This document shows positions 41,407-52,910 of a stretch of 63,151 bases of DNA, piece after piece; position 1 is the stretch's first letter, and each line of letters begins with the position of its first letter. The stretch covers positions 1,067 to 64,217 of the forward strand of contig BRYA01000480.1 of NCBI GenBank assembly GCA_030267965.1, written 5' to 3'. The translations under genes were made by a program, and so were the position numbers. The stretch comes from Triparma columacea (lineage: Eukaryota > Sar > Bolidophyceae > Parmales > Triparmaceae). Under the pieces are notes generated by a model. The model saw only the letters and a program-made list of their open reading frames with translations. It ran no database searches and was not told the DNA's origin.

Positions 41407-44400
41407 TCACCTCCTCCCACCAGCCGCGGAACCCCCCTTCCTGCTCCTCTCCAGTCTCCACATTGGGTCGCTCGCCAGAGCCTGTTTCTTTTTGTTCTTC
41501 TTCCCCTTGTTCATTCGCTTGGCCCTCTTCATCATTGCCTCGGCGACCCTTGGGTCGGTTAATCCCCAGTCTTTCATCACGGCCTCTTGTTTCATTTCCT
41601 TCTTGCTCTGGCTCCTCTCCGTGACCCCCCCCCCGCCCCTTTCTGATTCTGCAACGGTGGTAACGGACTTGATCTCGATATCGTCGTCCGCGGTGTTTTG
41701 GAATCCCGTGGGCGGTGAGAAGTCGAATCCGTTCTTTCTCAAATTCATACTGACGAGGTCTAACTCGGTTTCCTTCTTGGTTCTGTCGGGATGTCCTCCA
41801 TAGGGAGACGAGATTTCTCTTCCATAGGGAGACGAGATTTCTCTTTCCACGACTCTCACCGCCTCAACCTCCGCCGACTCCGTCCGCACCCCAACGAGGG
41901 GAGTGGAGCTCGGGGTCCTCCACGCATCTTCGTGGACTCCCACCACCGCCGCCGCCCCCGTTCCCGCAGGAACCACTGGTTTCTTCGGAACCCATTCCTC
42001 CTCGTCATCCTCACCCTTCAGGAACACGTCAACGTCCAAATCACCCCCCTCCAACATTTCATCCAGCTCGTCATCAACATAATCAAACTTCATCCCCCTC
42101 AATTTCCCGAGCCTCTTTCTGATCCTCCCACCCCTCCAAACCCTTTGAACTCTAATCGCGCACCTTTCCTTCCGCACCCCCACAACAACCTTCCCTGCCA
42201 TCCACCTCCTCACCGCGCACTGCAGTCGCATCGTCGCCGCAGTGCTGATGATTGCGTTGACCTTGCTGAACTTCCTTTGCCCTTGCTGCTGCCCCCAACC
42301 ATTGCTCATGTCCTCCTTCTTCTCCGCCCATAGCCAACTGTCCGAATCCACAAATATGGCAAGTTGCTTTCTCAGCAGCTCGTCGTGTTCCTCCATCCCT
42401 TGGCCCCTTACTACTCTGCTCTCGCTCCCCATGCTCCTCTTCCACTTAGTCCTCATCTTCGAACCCTCGGAGTTCACCTTCTTGCACATTTCCAGGAAAC
42501 CCAAGCCCTCGGCGACCTCGGCCCTAAACTCGCCCCCCCTACTCCCCGCGCCAAAAATGCCCCTCCAGTCCAAACCCAGCGGCCTGCAGGGAACAGGAGG
42601 CAACCTCACCCCGCACCTCGCACACAAGTCTTCGTCGTTCGACCGAAGCACCACCTTCGTTGTCGCTCCGCAACCCAAGCAGCACCTCCCTTCCAGGAGC
42701 CTCAGTCCCTCAGCCGCTCCATCCCACTCCTCAGACAACGGGATCTTCATCCCTGACCTCGTGTGCTCTATGAGCAGCGGCATCACCGCACCGGCACTCT
42801 TCCTCACCGCCGCAGAGAATGCACTCCACTTGGCGTCTGTGCTTATACTCGAGTTGTTAAGTGTCTTGAGGAGAGGCAAGCTCTGAAGAATCCTGTCGTT
42901 CAGGTTGCTATCCTTGGCGACAGGGTTATCCTGCACGTCCAGTATATCCAGCCGGTCTAGGTACAGAATACTATCCACCACGTCGTTCTGGTTCTCGATG
43001 GCGTTGAAGCTGAGGTCCAATCTTTGCAGAGACGGGCAGACGAAGCTGAGGGGGCGGGGAGTGAAGGAATCAGCACATGACGAGCGAAGCGAATTTATAA
43101 ATACAGCGCGTCACTTCGTTTGCCCCACTCCTGTCGCACTATTGCCTCACTCTCGCCGCACTCACCTCAAAGATCCAAATCCACCAATTTTCACGATGGC
43201 ATTCTCCTGCAGGTAAAGCTCCACCAGGCATGGCATGAAGCAGGCTTCATCGCGCCTCCAGCATCCCATCCCCGATATCTTGTTCCCGCTCAGCCAAAGC
43301 TGTTGCAGCAGGGGAAGGTTCAACGACGGAGGTTGTACCATTCTGTTCTGGCTCAGAACCAGGCGCCGCAGGGTCGGTGCAGAATTCAAACATTCCCCAA
43401 GCGAGACAGAGTCGCTCAGCCTATTCCTTCCGAGGTCTAGAGCAGTCAGTGAAGGGAGGTGGCGGAACGTATCTACTTCCACCCTTTCGATGGAGTTCTG
43501 GTACAAATTCAGCATGCAGAGACTCGGTAGGCTCGCACTTAAGTTCGAAGGAAGGCACTTGATCTTGTTCGTGTTGACGGAGAGGGTGGCAAGATTGAAC
43601 CAACAGCTCCCTCTCACTTGATCAAGGGTCGTCAAGCAATTTACGTCAAGGAGGAGTTCGACGAGCGATTGCAAACCCTTCATCCCCTTGATAGACTTGA
43701 TCTTGTTGTCCTTCACGCTCAGTCTCTCGAGCTTCTTCAACTTACCCAGGCTCCTTAGGCTTGTAAGCCTGTTCACATTGAGCGAAAGCGAAGTTAGGCT
43801 TGTCACCCCCATCTCTGCAAGGTTGGAGGCATCCTCAATTTGTTCAACGTTTAGCGACAGTGACTGTAATTTCGAGACATCTCCCATGCCGGCAAGCATA
43901 TCCTACGTGTAATTGGGTTAGAAATGAGAACGGAGGCAATGCGCAAACTGGGCGACGCTTTCGTCCCTTATGCTGTCTTGTTTTTTGCCAATTTCTCACC
44001 TCCTCGATTTCCTGTCCCCCTCCTTCAACATCATCGCCACAGTCGAAGTCATCTCCGTGAGGGTGCACTAAAGGCTCGGCGGCTCCCCAGCTCTCAATGA
44101 CCCCCTTGAGCCGCAGGATCATCGCCTTCCTTCTCTCCTCCCAAACAAAGTTCGCGTCCCCCCTGCCCAATCCCCTCCTCCCCCCCCCCCCACCGAAGAG
44201 GGACCTCTCTATGAAATCCTCTGCCTCCCCCATGGCCCTCTTCTGCTCTGCTGCCTGCTTTCGCCGCACTTCTGCCCTCTCCTCCATCTCTCTCAGGCAC
44301 TGAAGTTTAACGCCTGCCCTTTCCTTCTCAATTCTTTCTAACTCCTTCTTAATCCTCTCCTTCTCCTTCTCTTCCTCATACCTCCTAGCCGCCTCCTCCC

Positions 44401-45592
44401 TTGCCATTCTATTCTCTTCTTCGAGCTTCCTGGCTTTTATCATGCCTCCGACCCGTCTCGCTGACGCGCACCTCCTAGCCAAGCACTGAATCTTAAGCGA
44501 AGCCTCCGCCTCCATTTGCTCTTTCCTTATTTTGAATACACGGGATCGGCTCAGTTTGCCCCTGGACGCGGTTTGGATCGTGAGGGCACACTCCTCCTCC
44601 TTGACCCTCCTCGCCGCCTCCCGCACTCGTATGGCCTCCTCCTCTTTCTTTATATCTTCCACGGCCACCCTCCAAATTTCGAGCCCCCTTCGGAGCCCCT
44701 TGCCGTTGACCAGGGCCTCCGCCCGGGCGAAGCCGCTAGCTACTCTACCCTCCCTTTCCATCTTTCGCTCTTTCTTTTTCTGCTCCGCCTTTTTCCTACC
44801 CATGAGTCCCCTGAGCCTCGATTGGACGAAGCCCACGGCCCTCGAGGCAACAGTCCACCGCTTCTCTTCGGACTCGGCAATTTTGATCCGATTCTGCTTC
44901 CTCTGTCGTTGCTCTTCCTCAACTTTTAGCTTCTCTCTCTCGTGCTCCTCCTGGGCTTGCCGTTCAATTTCCTCCATCTCTTTCTTGATTTTTTCCGCAT
45001 GAAGACGGCTTAGTTCCTTTGCAGCGGCCCTGGCCTCCTCTTTCTCCCGCAGACGCTCCTCTTGCTCCAAGTAGTCCCTCTTTTGTAGCTGCAAGATGTC
45101 CTCCTCCTTCTTGGCCCTCTCTGCCTCGACGTCCTTGAGTATTTTTTCACGCGCGGCATCCGCCTCTCTCTGAATAGCCATTTCCGTCTCCGACACCAAG
45201 TAAGAGACAGCTCCCCGAGTCGCCGCGCCAATAGCCAGGGCGAACACATCTGCTGCTGAAAGGTTGTCAATCCCCCTAGCCTCTGGATTCGAAACTTCGC
45301 TCGCCTTCGACACCGCCGCATTTTCCATTTTTCGCACTTCACTGATCTCATCCTTGAAAGATTCGATGGCATCATTCATCACCTGCGTCGACTTGGTAAA
45401 ATTATCAAACCCTGCAAGCGAACTTAAAGGGTTGGGGTTGTCATTCTCTGAATTATGGAGGGCAGTCCTCAATTTCGTTTCAAGGGCGTCAATCTCATGA
45501 TCACTTTCGTTAGCCTCATAATGATCCCAATCAGTATTTAGCTCCTCCTCCAAAGCAGTGAGCTCTTCGTTGGTTAGTTCGAGGGAGTCCAT
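41407..45592 (-). CDS. LRRIQ1-like leucine-rich-repeat and IQ-motif protein
   Basis: Exons 45592-44000, 43902-43166 and 43045-41407 join in frame to 1322 residues. Order: acidic N-terminus (LTNEELTALEEELNTDWDHYE), a long charged coiled coil (about residues 130-480, many Glu/Lys/Arg) interrupted by IQ-like segments (CALTIQTASRGKLSRSR, ASLKIQCLARRCASAR), then an SDS22-like LRR block in exon 2 (SLSLNVNRLTSLRSLGKL, LSVKDNKIKSIKGM, LDLGRNRLSDSVSL, LWLSGNKISGM) continuing into exon 3, a CxxC...CxxC pair (CLGCG, LCARCG), more IQ motifs (MRLQCAVRRWMAGKV, AIRVQRVWRGGRIRKR) and a basic tail. IQ motifs bind calmodulin. The family is associated with cilia and sperm flagella, so the organism probably has a flagellate stage. 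A 24-bp tandem repeat duplicates REISSPYG. Confidence 0.82.
41797..41844. repeat. Perfect 24-bp tandem duplication in coding sequence
   Basis: 41797-41820 and 41821-41844 are identical. On the minus strand they encode REISSPYG twice within the LRRIQ1-like protein. Confidence 0.95.
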
Positions 45593-45854
45593 ATTTTCTT
45601 ACGAAATCGCGGCCGATGGGGGAGGGGAGGGAGAGAGCGGCGTCAGGCGAGAGGACCACGGGGTGGTGACGTGATATTTGATGTATGCGTGGCCTCTTAA
45701 GCAATCCTCTTGGTACACAGTTAGAAATTGAAATGAATTTCTCTCAAGCACCCCAAAAATGCAGAAAAAGCAACGAGTTCACAAACAAACACGGGCCCGT
45801 CCGAGATCGCCGGGACAATTGTTACATTACTATGGACACATACGTTCTCACACC

Positions 45855-46814
45855 CTAACTCTCCCGAAAGCTTTTCAATGCGGCCTTGTTGGCCTTGACC
45901 ATGGGCTTGTAGAATGCTTTCAACCTTGGGGCCAACTTGTCCTTGAGGCCCTCGGGGGCGGCGTTCCTTACGTTCTCCAGGACAGCCTTCCTGTCAGTGG
46001 TAATTTGATAGTTCTTCGAAAGCTTCTCCTCCTGTATCGTTAGGTTCGGGACCCCTAGAAAATGAAACACATCGTTCATGAGCTCCTGGGGCCGCCCAAC
46101 TACGTCCTTGAAGTCGGCCACGAAAATCTGCTCCCTCGGAAACTTCTGCAGGTAGTTGTGCAAGCCGCCAGCGAAGTCACTTCTGGATTGGTAGTATTCG
46201 TTGGTCAAGCTCTCAAACACTTCATCCTCGCTCATGGCTGAAACGTCCTTCCCCTCGATCCTGCACCACATGAGGAAGGCGCTCCAAGCTCTGTCGACCT
46301 CATCCCTCGCAATGACAATCAATTTCATCTTGGGGTTGTAAGAGTGGATCTTCCCTACCTTCTCCATCCACATTGATAGATAGTCTGGAGTCACCTCCCC
46401 CACCACCTTGCCCTCTGTGTCGTCAGGGAATTGAGACTCGTACCACGAATCGTCCTTCTTGAAATGCATATCCCAGTAATGAACCTCCTTCTCCTTGCTC
46501 AGCGCGATGCACGGGTGGTTCTCTAACATCTTGTAGATCCACGAAGTTCCTGCCTTTTGCATCCCAATCACGAGAAAGTTAACCTTAGGATCGGGGGTGG
46601 CGGTGGCTTTGGCGGGAGAGGAAGGGCTCTGAGGGGGGTGAAATGCTGGCACGTCATCGCTCGAAGGCCCTCCAAGGAGAGGTTCCTGGGGTGCCCCGGG
46701 GAGAAGGGGGGGGTTCTGGGAAGAGGTTTCATTGAGCCTGCGCCTCTTCTTCTTCGGCTTGGTCCTATTCACCTCCTTCTCGAAGGAGTTGAGCATATCA
46801 TCAAAGCCGCTCAT
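45855..46814 (-). CDS. Sulfotransferase (Sulfotransfer_1 type), no membrane anchor
   Basis: PAPS-dependent sulfotransferase, 319 residues from the first ATG at 46814. The 5'-phosphosulfate loop is FLVIGMQKAGTSWIYKML (Lys87), followed by HPCIALSKEKEVHYWD and VGEVTPDYL. The 3'-phosphate site is LIVIARDEVDRAWSAFLMW. These resemble the heparan-sulfate N/O-sulfotransferase branch. Unlike typical Golgi members it lacks a visible N-terminal membrane helix and instead has a strongly basic KPKKKRRR at 19-26 and a Pro/Ser-rich linker. It is only distantly related to the sulfotransferase at 5989-7131. The upstream open frame starts with TTG and is not used. Confidence 0.87.
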   Translation of the reverse strand: MSGFDDMLNSFEKEVNRTKPKKKRRRLNETSSQNPPLLPGAPQEPLLGGPSSDDVPAFHPPQSPSSPAKATATPDPKVNFLVIGMQKAGTSWIYKMLENHPCIALSKEKEVHYWDMHFKKDDSWYESQFPDDTEGKVVGEVTPDYLSMWMEKVGKIHSYNPKMKLIVIARDEVDRAWSAFLMWCRIEGKDVSAMSEDEVFESLTNEYYQSRSDFAGGLHNYLQKFPREQIFVADFKDVVGRPQELMNDVFHFLGVPNLTIQEEKLSKNYQITTDRKAVLENVRNAAPEGLKDKLAPRLKAFYKPMVKANKAALKSFRES

Positions 46815-46940
46815 TATTAGGCCTCCAAAGTGAGGTTCCCAATGGTTTTTCCAGACCTTTTTTTGGCCGACCCAAGGCCTCAAACCTCAAACAAGAACCA
46901 AAGAGGACAGCCACTTCGGAGCCACAGAAAACTTTATTTT
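46815..46940. promoter_or_regulatory. Very short divergent promoter, sulfotransferase / helicase
   Basis: 126 bases separate the start codons of the divergent genes. Both proteins begin MSGF by coincidence or shared leader sequence. An in-frame earlier ATG for the helicase (46842) would leave only 27 bases, so 46941 is preferred. Confidence 0.45.
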
Positions 46941-49900
46941 ATGAGCGGCTTCCCTGCACCGAAACCAACTGAAACGAACCCCCCGGCCCCGCCGAAACCA
47001 GATACCGTCGATGAGTCAGAGGAGAAGGTAGAGGAGACCTCGGTCTTTGACCTAAGGACCTATGATAGACACTGGGTCGACGCTAGCTCTCTGCAGCATT
47101 TTGTGCAATGGATCAAGATCCCGGACCCCAAAAATCCGGGCCGCTACATCCGCTGGAAGAAGATGCTTTCAGATGTTCCGCTCATCCTCAGGGATATGGG
47201 CCCTCCTGATGTGAGTACATGAGCGGCCTGAACGTCGAAGCAGGATTCACATTTTATTTCCTCTTGCTGACCCTGATTCTCCCCCACGCTTCCCAAACAG
47301 GGCTCAATCTTCGATCCTAAGAAGGTCTGGGAGGCCGAGAAGCCTGCTTACGAGGCCAAGATGAAGGCTCTTGCCGATGCTGCGAGTGGACTTCAATTGG
47401 AGGAGGATGCGGTTGTCCTAACTGAGGCAGAGATTGCCGCCAACAAGAGAGCCGAGGAGAAGGAAACCAAGAAGCGTGAAGCTGCAGAGAAAAAGGCTGC
47501 GAAGGCCAAGGCGAAGAGCGGCAAGAAGAGCAAAGAGGTGAGGAAGGTCGGGGGAGAGTGGGAGATTTGGAGAGTGAAGAGTTGGTAGTTGTATTTAAGG
47601 TCGCTTTTGTACTGTCCCCTCCCGCTTGTTGCACACCTTACTCACTCCCCCCCCCATCCCCCCTCCCCCCTCTCCGTCACCTCTCCGCAGGAAATGATTG
47701 CCGACAATATCAAGGACAAGCAAATGAGCAAACACAGCGTTGATATTGAGAAACTGAGCAACAACAATAGCATCGAGACCTTGCTCAAGGCGGATGTGAA
47801 GACCGTCACGGGCAAGCTCCAGAGGATGCTCAAGATGCTCGACATTGCCGTGAACGCCAAGAAGAATGGCAAGGTCGGTTCCAGCGAGGAGGAAGTTCTG
47901 GACATCCTCTGGGCCATCGAGGAGATGGAAATCTTCAAGGCGGCTGACGAGGAACTCACCGCCGAGAAGGAGAAGAAGAAGGAGAAGAAGGAGAAGAAGG
48001 ACAAGAAGGACAAGAAGGACAAGAAGGACAAGGACGATAAGAAGAAGAAGAAGGACAAGAAAGACGAAGATGATTCCCCGCCTCTCAGCGAGAACGCCGT
48101 CATCCTCAAGTCCCTCTACGATGACAAGGGTACAGGTTACAAAGACTCCCTCAAGATCGCCAGGGGCTGGATGAAGGACCACAAGCACGACATTATCAAG
48201 TTCCAGATGACCAAGATGCACGACCGCCTCCCCCCCCTCTCTAGGTACAATAGGAAGTTCAAGCTCGAGGACTGGCAGTGCAGTGTTCTCTCCGCTGTGG
48301 ACAATGGGAGGAGCACCATCGTCTGCGCCCCCACTTCGTCGGGAAAGACCCTCCTGTCCACGTACACTTGCGCCAAGGTCGGAAAGTCCGGCACCGTGCT
48401 CTTTGTCCTGCCCTCCGAGGTCCTAGTATGGCAGATCGCCGCGACGTACACGAAATTCTTCTCAGGCAATGTGACTGTCTGCACGGAGAGCATTACCTTC
48501 CAGGAGGTTGGGGAGGGCTACTCCGCCCAAATTTACGTCGGAACCCCCAGGGCTTTGGAAGTGGCCCTGACCAAAGCTAGGGGCTGCGCCGGGCAGGAAA
48601 TGATGGCCCAGCCTCAGAGAGAATCCGTCGTCTTGGACGGCGGCTTCGACTTCGAGTACTTGGTGCTTGACGAGGTCCACACCTTGAATGGCCCCGAGGG
48701 AGACTCCCTGCAGCGCATCATTAGGGCCACTCGCTGCCCAATTCTGGCCCTCTCGGCGACCATCGGAAACGCCGTTCAGCTGAGGGACTGGTTCCAGGAA
48801 GTTAGGAACGAGCACTTGGGAATCATCGAGGGGGAGGCTGTGGAGCAGGACGATGTCCTCCTTGCGGAGCATTTCGCCAGGTTCATTAACCTTCAGCGCT
48901 ACATTGTTAAGGAGAATACCTCGGTCATCGAGGGCAAGGCACAGACTAGCTTCAAATTGACGAAGCTCCACCCCGTCGCCGCCATGACCACTGAGAGGCT
49001 TGCTGGGGACAAGGCCTTGATCGGAGCGCTGAGTATGACGCCCAGCGACATGATAACCCTCTGGGAGAAGCTCGAGAAGGTCTTCCCTGACGAGATAGAC
49101 CAGAAGGACAGCCCTGACGCCTTCTTCACGGCTTTGAGGGAGAGCGAAAGCGGTGTCGACAAGGAGGAGAAGAAGGTCCCTCCCATCAAGAAGAGGATCA
49201 GTTTGCCACAGACCAAGCTCTACGAGAACAGGCTCAAGGAGATCCTCGCTGAGCTCTCGGTCAAGAATCCCGCCTCCTACGAGCAGCTGAGGAGCATCTT
49301 CAACCCTCCTCCTCTCAAGAAGATTGACAGCCTCGACATTAACGAGCAGCTTTATGGGGTCATCGATGAGCTCAAGTCGAAGAAGCTCCTCCCCGCCGTC
49401 GCGTTCCAGCTCAGTACATTCGGCGCCTTCCAGATGTTTAAGACCTTGCTCAAGAGCCTGGAGGTCGCGCAAAACGAGGCCTTCCCCGACCACAGGAAGG
49501 ACCTAATCAAGAAGGCCCAGATCTCGGCAGCTTTTAAGAGGGAGGCCGAGGGCAAGGGAGACAGGAAGAACGAGAAGGACGATGAAGAGGATGCCAAGGC
49601 TGGGCTTGGGGATGACACTCCTCAGACGGAGGACATCTACCAGCCCCACGCGCAGTTCGTGCTCTCCCCCCCCGGAAATGCCAGGCTCAACAGCAAGGAG
49701 ATCGAGGACGTCAGAAACGCCATGAAGAAGGCCGGAGAGGAGGTGGACATTAATCACGCCTTGATTAGGGGACTTAGGAGGGGCATCGCAATTTACACCA
49801 ACGAGGTTGGCTTTGCTTGCTACAGGAGGCAGGTCCAGATCCTCGCGCAGCAGGGAAAGATCGCCGTTGTCTTCAGTGACGAGGCTCTCGCATACGGGGT

Positions 49901-51224
49901 CAACATGCCTTTCCGTAGCTGCGTCTTCTGCGGAGACATGGGAGAGGCCTTGACACCTTTAATTGCGCAGCAGATGCAGGGTAGGGCGGGCAGGAGGGGC
50001 ATGGACGTGCAGGGTAATATCGTCTACTTGGGGATGGAGTGGAAGACGATCGAGAACCTGATGCTGGGACAGATCAGTCAGGTGACGGGCAAGAACCCGC
50101 ACTACCCTCTCATTGCCTTGCAGCGCGCTCTCTCGGCATCCAACGACCCCGACGACTTGTCGTTCGCTCACGGAAAGAGCACAGAGAAGCTCGAGAGCAT
50201 GACGCCCCAGGAGCGCGCGAGCGTCAAGAGGTGGGCTAAGATGAGCCAGGTCTTCGAGAACAGCTGCAGGGCCGCCACGAGGTGGCAGCATCGGACTCCT
50301 ACCCTCGACGAAGAGGGCATCATCCAGTGCACTAACAGGACTCTTGCCCAGTTCTGCGGCTTGCCCGGGGTGGACAGCTACTACGAGGTGAGCAAGAGGA
50401 TGCTCGTTGACCTCGGGTACATCACTGTCCTTGACGACGAAGAAGCCGAAGAGGAGGGAGACGAGGAGGGCGCCATGAGGCTCAAGATGGACCACAACAT
50501 CCTCTCGATGGCCTGGGAGCTTAGTGTGGAGTACCTTGCCGAGTCAGTCAACATCGTCGCGTGCTTGGACACTCTTTACAGCCACTTTGTCACCAACAAC
50601 AGGAGAACGTACAAGAACGAGGATGACCAGAACTCTTTCCTCGCCTGCATTTTGCAGATCGTCGACAGGCACCCGTGCCCCGAGGGCACCGTCCCCCTAC
50701 AGGTCTACATCAAGGCGCGGGTCGAGGAGGGAAGCAGCAAGCAGCTGGACGAGAAGAGCAACGAGCTCGTAAGTGACATCGAACAGGACCTTCAGATGTT
50801 CAAGGCCAAGGTGGAGAGCTTTAGTTGCCCCGATGAGGAGAAGCAGAGGCTTATGCTTCCCATGGTAGGAGATTACGACAGTTCGGTCTCGGACGAGGAC
50901 AGACTTGGGCCTGACTTTGACAGCGGAGTTTACGAGATCATCCAAACCAAGAGGAAGAGCTTCCCCGATGAGTGCCCCACGGGGAGGAGGAACGAGCTTA
51001 AGAGCAGGGTTTACAGGTTGGGTTGCATCCTCAGGATCATGAACAATAATGTTCAGCAGCCCCACGGAAAGTTCAAGGACCTTGCGGACTATACTAATAA
51101 GTGCTTCAGTGCAGTCAGGTACAGTATCATCGACATGATGAAACAATTGACCAACCAGGACGACGAGTGCGAGGTCGGGGTGGCAATGGCCAAGGAGGGA
51201 CCTGATGATGAGGGGATTTATTAG
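46941..51224 (+). CDS. DDX60-like DEVH-box RNA helicase (Ski2-like)
   Basis: Superfamily 2 RNA helicase related to Ski2/DDX60. Exons 46941-47210, 47301-47537 and 47691-51224 join in phase 0 to 1346 residues. The N-terminal third is charged, with two Lys/Glu-rich coils (KRAEEKETKKREAAEKKAAK; long KKDKKDK runs). Helicase core: motif I APTSSGKT at about 382, Ib YVGTPRALE, motif II DEVH at 496-499, motif III LSATIGN, motif V VFSDEALAYGVNMP, and motif VI QMQGRAGRRGMD at about 930. Between motifs III and V lies a large insertion (about 300 residues, with ADSNNP-like charged stretches). DEVH rather than DEAH and GRAGRRG are as in DDX60. In animals DDX60 acts in antiviral RNA handling; the role here is unknown and probably RNA turnover. 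Confidence 0.85.
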
Positions 51225-51466
51225 AAACAGGTGTTTGGGGCTTGGGGTGTGTGGGGATGGAGGATAGGAGGATGGGAATGACGAGCTAAATTTTGTGATA
51301 ATAATAGAACATCAAGCAAAGCATGTTGAGAGCAAAAAAGAAAAGGTGTTTTCGGCATTGCAACAACAAATTTTGGGTTGGGAAATTGGAAGAGGTGAGG
51401 ATGCGAGGAAGATTAGCTAACCGGTGCAGCCTTTATCGTGCTGCAGGGGTAGGGTGTGTGTGGGGT

Positions 51467-52910
51467 TTAGGAGGAGTTGAAGTTGCCCCGGTCGAGATCG
51501 TAGGGTCCAGTCCTTCCACCAATTCTCACCTCGCTCTTGTACTCATACATGTGAATCCATGCGTTGGCAGCATACTTCTGACCCGAAATTACAGACATAG
51601 CCTCGTGCTCGGTCCGCTCATCTACGCTCAACGGATCCAATTCTTTGACAGAAGGCCAAAGCAACGCCTTTCCTTTCTTGGGGGTAACGGTCAACCCGTC
51701 CAGTTTGGTGAACCTATAGGGTGGCAGACTGTTTAGTAAATGTAATCTTCAGACGACGGCAACGCTGCTTTGTAGCCCTCTCCATCTCACCTTGTGCCTC
51801 CACCCTCCTCAACGTCCGATAGGTACAGGAAAAAGGTCAGCACCCTCGGGCCGATGTTGTACTCGAGGTGCTTGGCAATGAAGTCGTGGTGGGGCTTGTA
51901 GAATTGCCCAGTCTCATACTTGAGCATTTGCAGGTGTTCGTGATAGCTGTGGTCGGGGGTGCCGCTGACATTAGATATCCTCTCCATGATGGCAAGGGCA
52001 GTGGGGTCACTCGTGCAAAGCTCCGTTTTGCACCAGGCATTGTGGCTGGTCCGTGTATTCGATACCACCCTTTCCGCATTGCCAAAAGAGTCGAAAGGTC
52101 CAGTGTTGGTGCTCCTATCATACCCTATCTTGTAGCCCAACTCAACGAGGGCATCGCACTCCTCCTCAGATAGGAACTTCTCAAAGGTCACGACGAAGGG
52201 ATCGTCACTCAGAATCTCAACGGGCCCGTACTCGTCAAAGACCCCCTCTCTAATCTTCTTAAACAAACTCCCGAGGTCCCCAGGGCCGTAGGCCGCAGTC
52301 TCCTCAAGGTCCTCCTTCGCGGGGCAGCGGTTCTCCCAAATGAGCAAATGGCAGGACTGGCAAGCAGGAGCACAACTCTTCGTCATATATGAGGGGTTTT
52401 TATCACATTCCCCGATGGAGCCCCAGAAAGCGCATTGTGCATTTTGGTTCTTACAATTTGCCTTGAGGAACTCGTCATCTAGGCCTGTCATGTGTTCATA
52501 GGTCTGGGGTAAGGTTAGTTACGAAACTTCGCGATGCTGCGGCAGTTCTATCCACGTGCGGCAGTTCTATCCACACTCACCTTCTGAAGGGTCTCGAGGA
52601 CGCCTTGCTTCTCCTTTTCAGTCCCCCCTAGTTCCTGAATCAACCCACCAGTCCATTCCAAACTGCCATTATCAACTAGAGGGTTGAATTGGATTCGGGA
52701 AGAGGGTTTGGTAGACTGGGATTCAGGCTTCTCCCAAGAAACCTTAAATGGTTTCATTGCAGACCCGGGAATAAGATTGAAGGCTGTTTCAACTCCCGAG
52801 AGAAGCACGTTGAGATCAACATCAACATAACTATAGTAGACGGCAAATATTCCAGCGAATACACTGCAAATGACGAGAGAGTGCATTTTGAGCCTTCCTT
52901 TTTTGCCCAT
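51467..52910 (-). CDS. Prolyl 4-hydroxylase with ShKT domain
   Basis: 2-oxoglutarate/Fe(II)-dependent hydroxylase, probably in the secretory pathway. Exons 52910-52581, 52503-51791 and 51713-51467 join in frame to 429 residues. A basic start is followed by one hydrophobic helix (LVICSVFAGIFAVYYSYV), a type II anchor. A six-cysteine ShKT module (CKNQNAQCAFWGSIGECDKNP ending CAPACQSC) precedes the catalytic domain. Iron ligands: His315 and Asp317 in YKPHHDF and a distal His with the oxoglutarate Lys in HEAMSVISGQKYAANAWIHM. The start 52910 is the first ATG. Intron 1 carries a 19-bp-period duplication. The ShKT plus P4H pairing is common in algae and protists and points to wall or extracellular glycoprotein hydroxyproline. 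Confidence 0.92.
52538..52574. repeat. 18-bp direct repeat (period 19) in P4H intron 1
   Basis: TGCGGCAGTTCTATCCAC occurs at 52538-52555 and again at 52557-52574 within the 77-nt intron. Confidence 0.95.

Noticed and set aside
48462..49493. 343-codon minus-strand frame inside the helicase
   Set aside because: Opposite a well-supported helicase core; Leu/Val-rich pattern typical of antisense of Lys/Glu-rich G+C-rich coding sequence.
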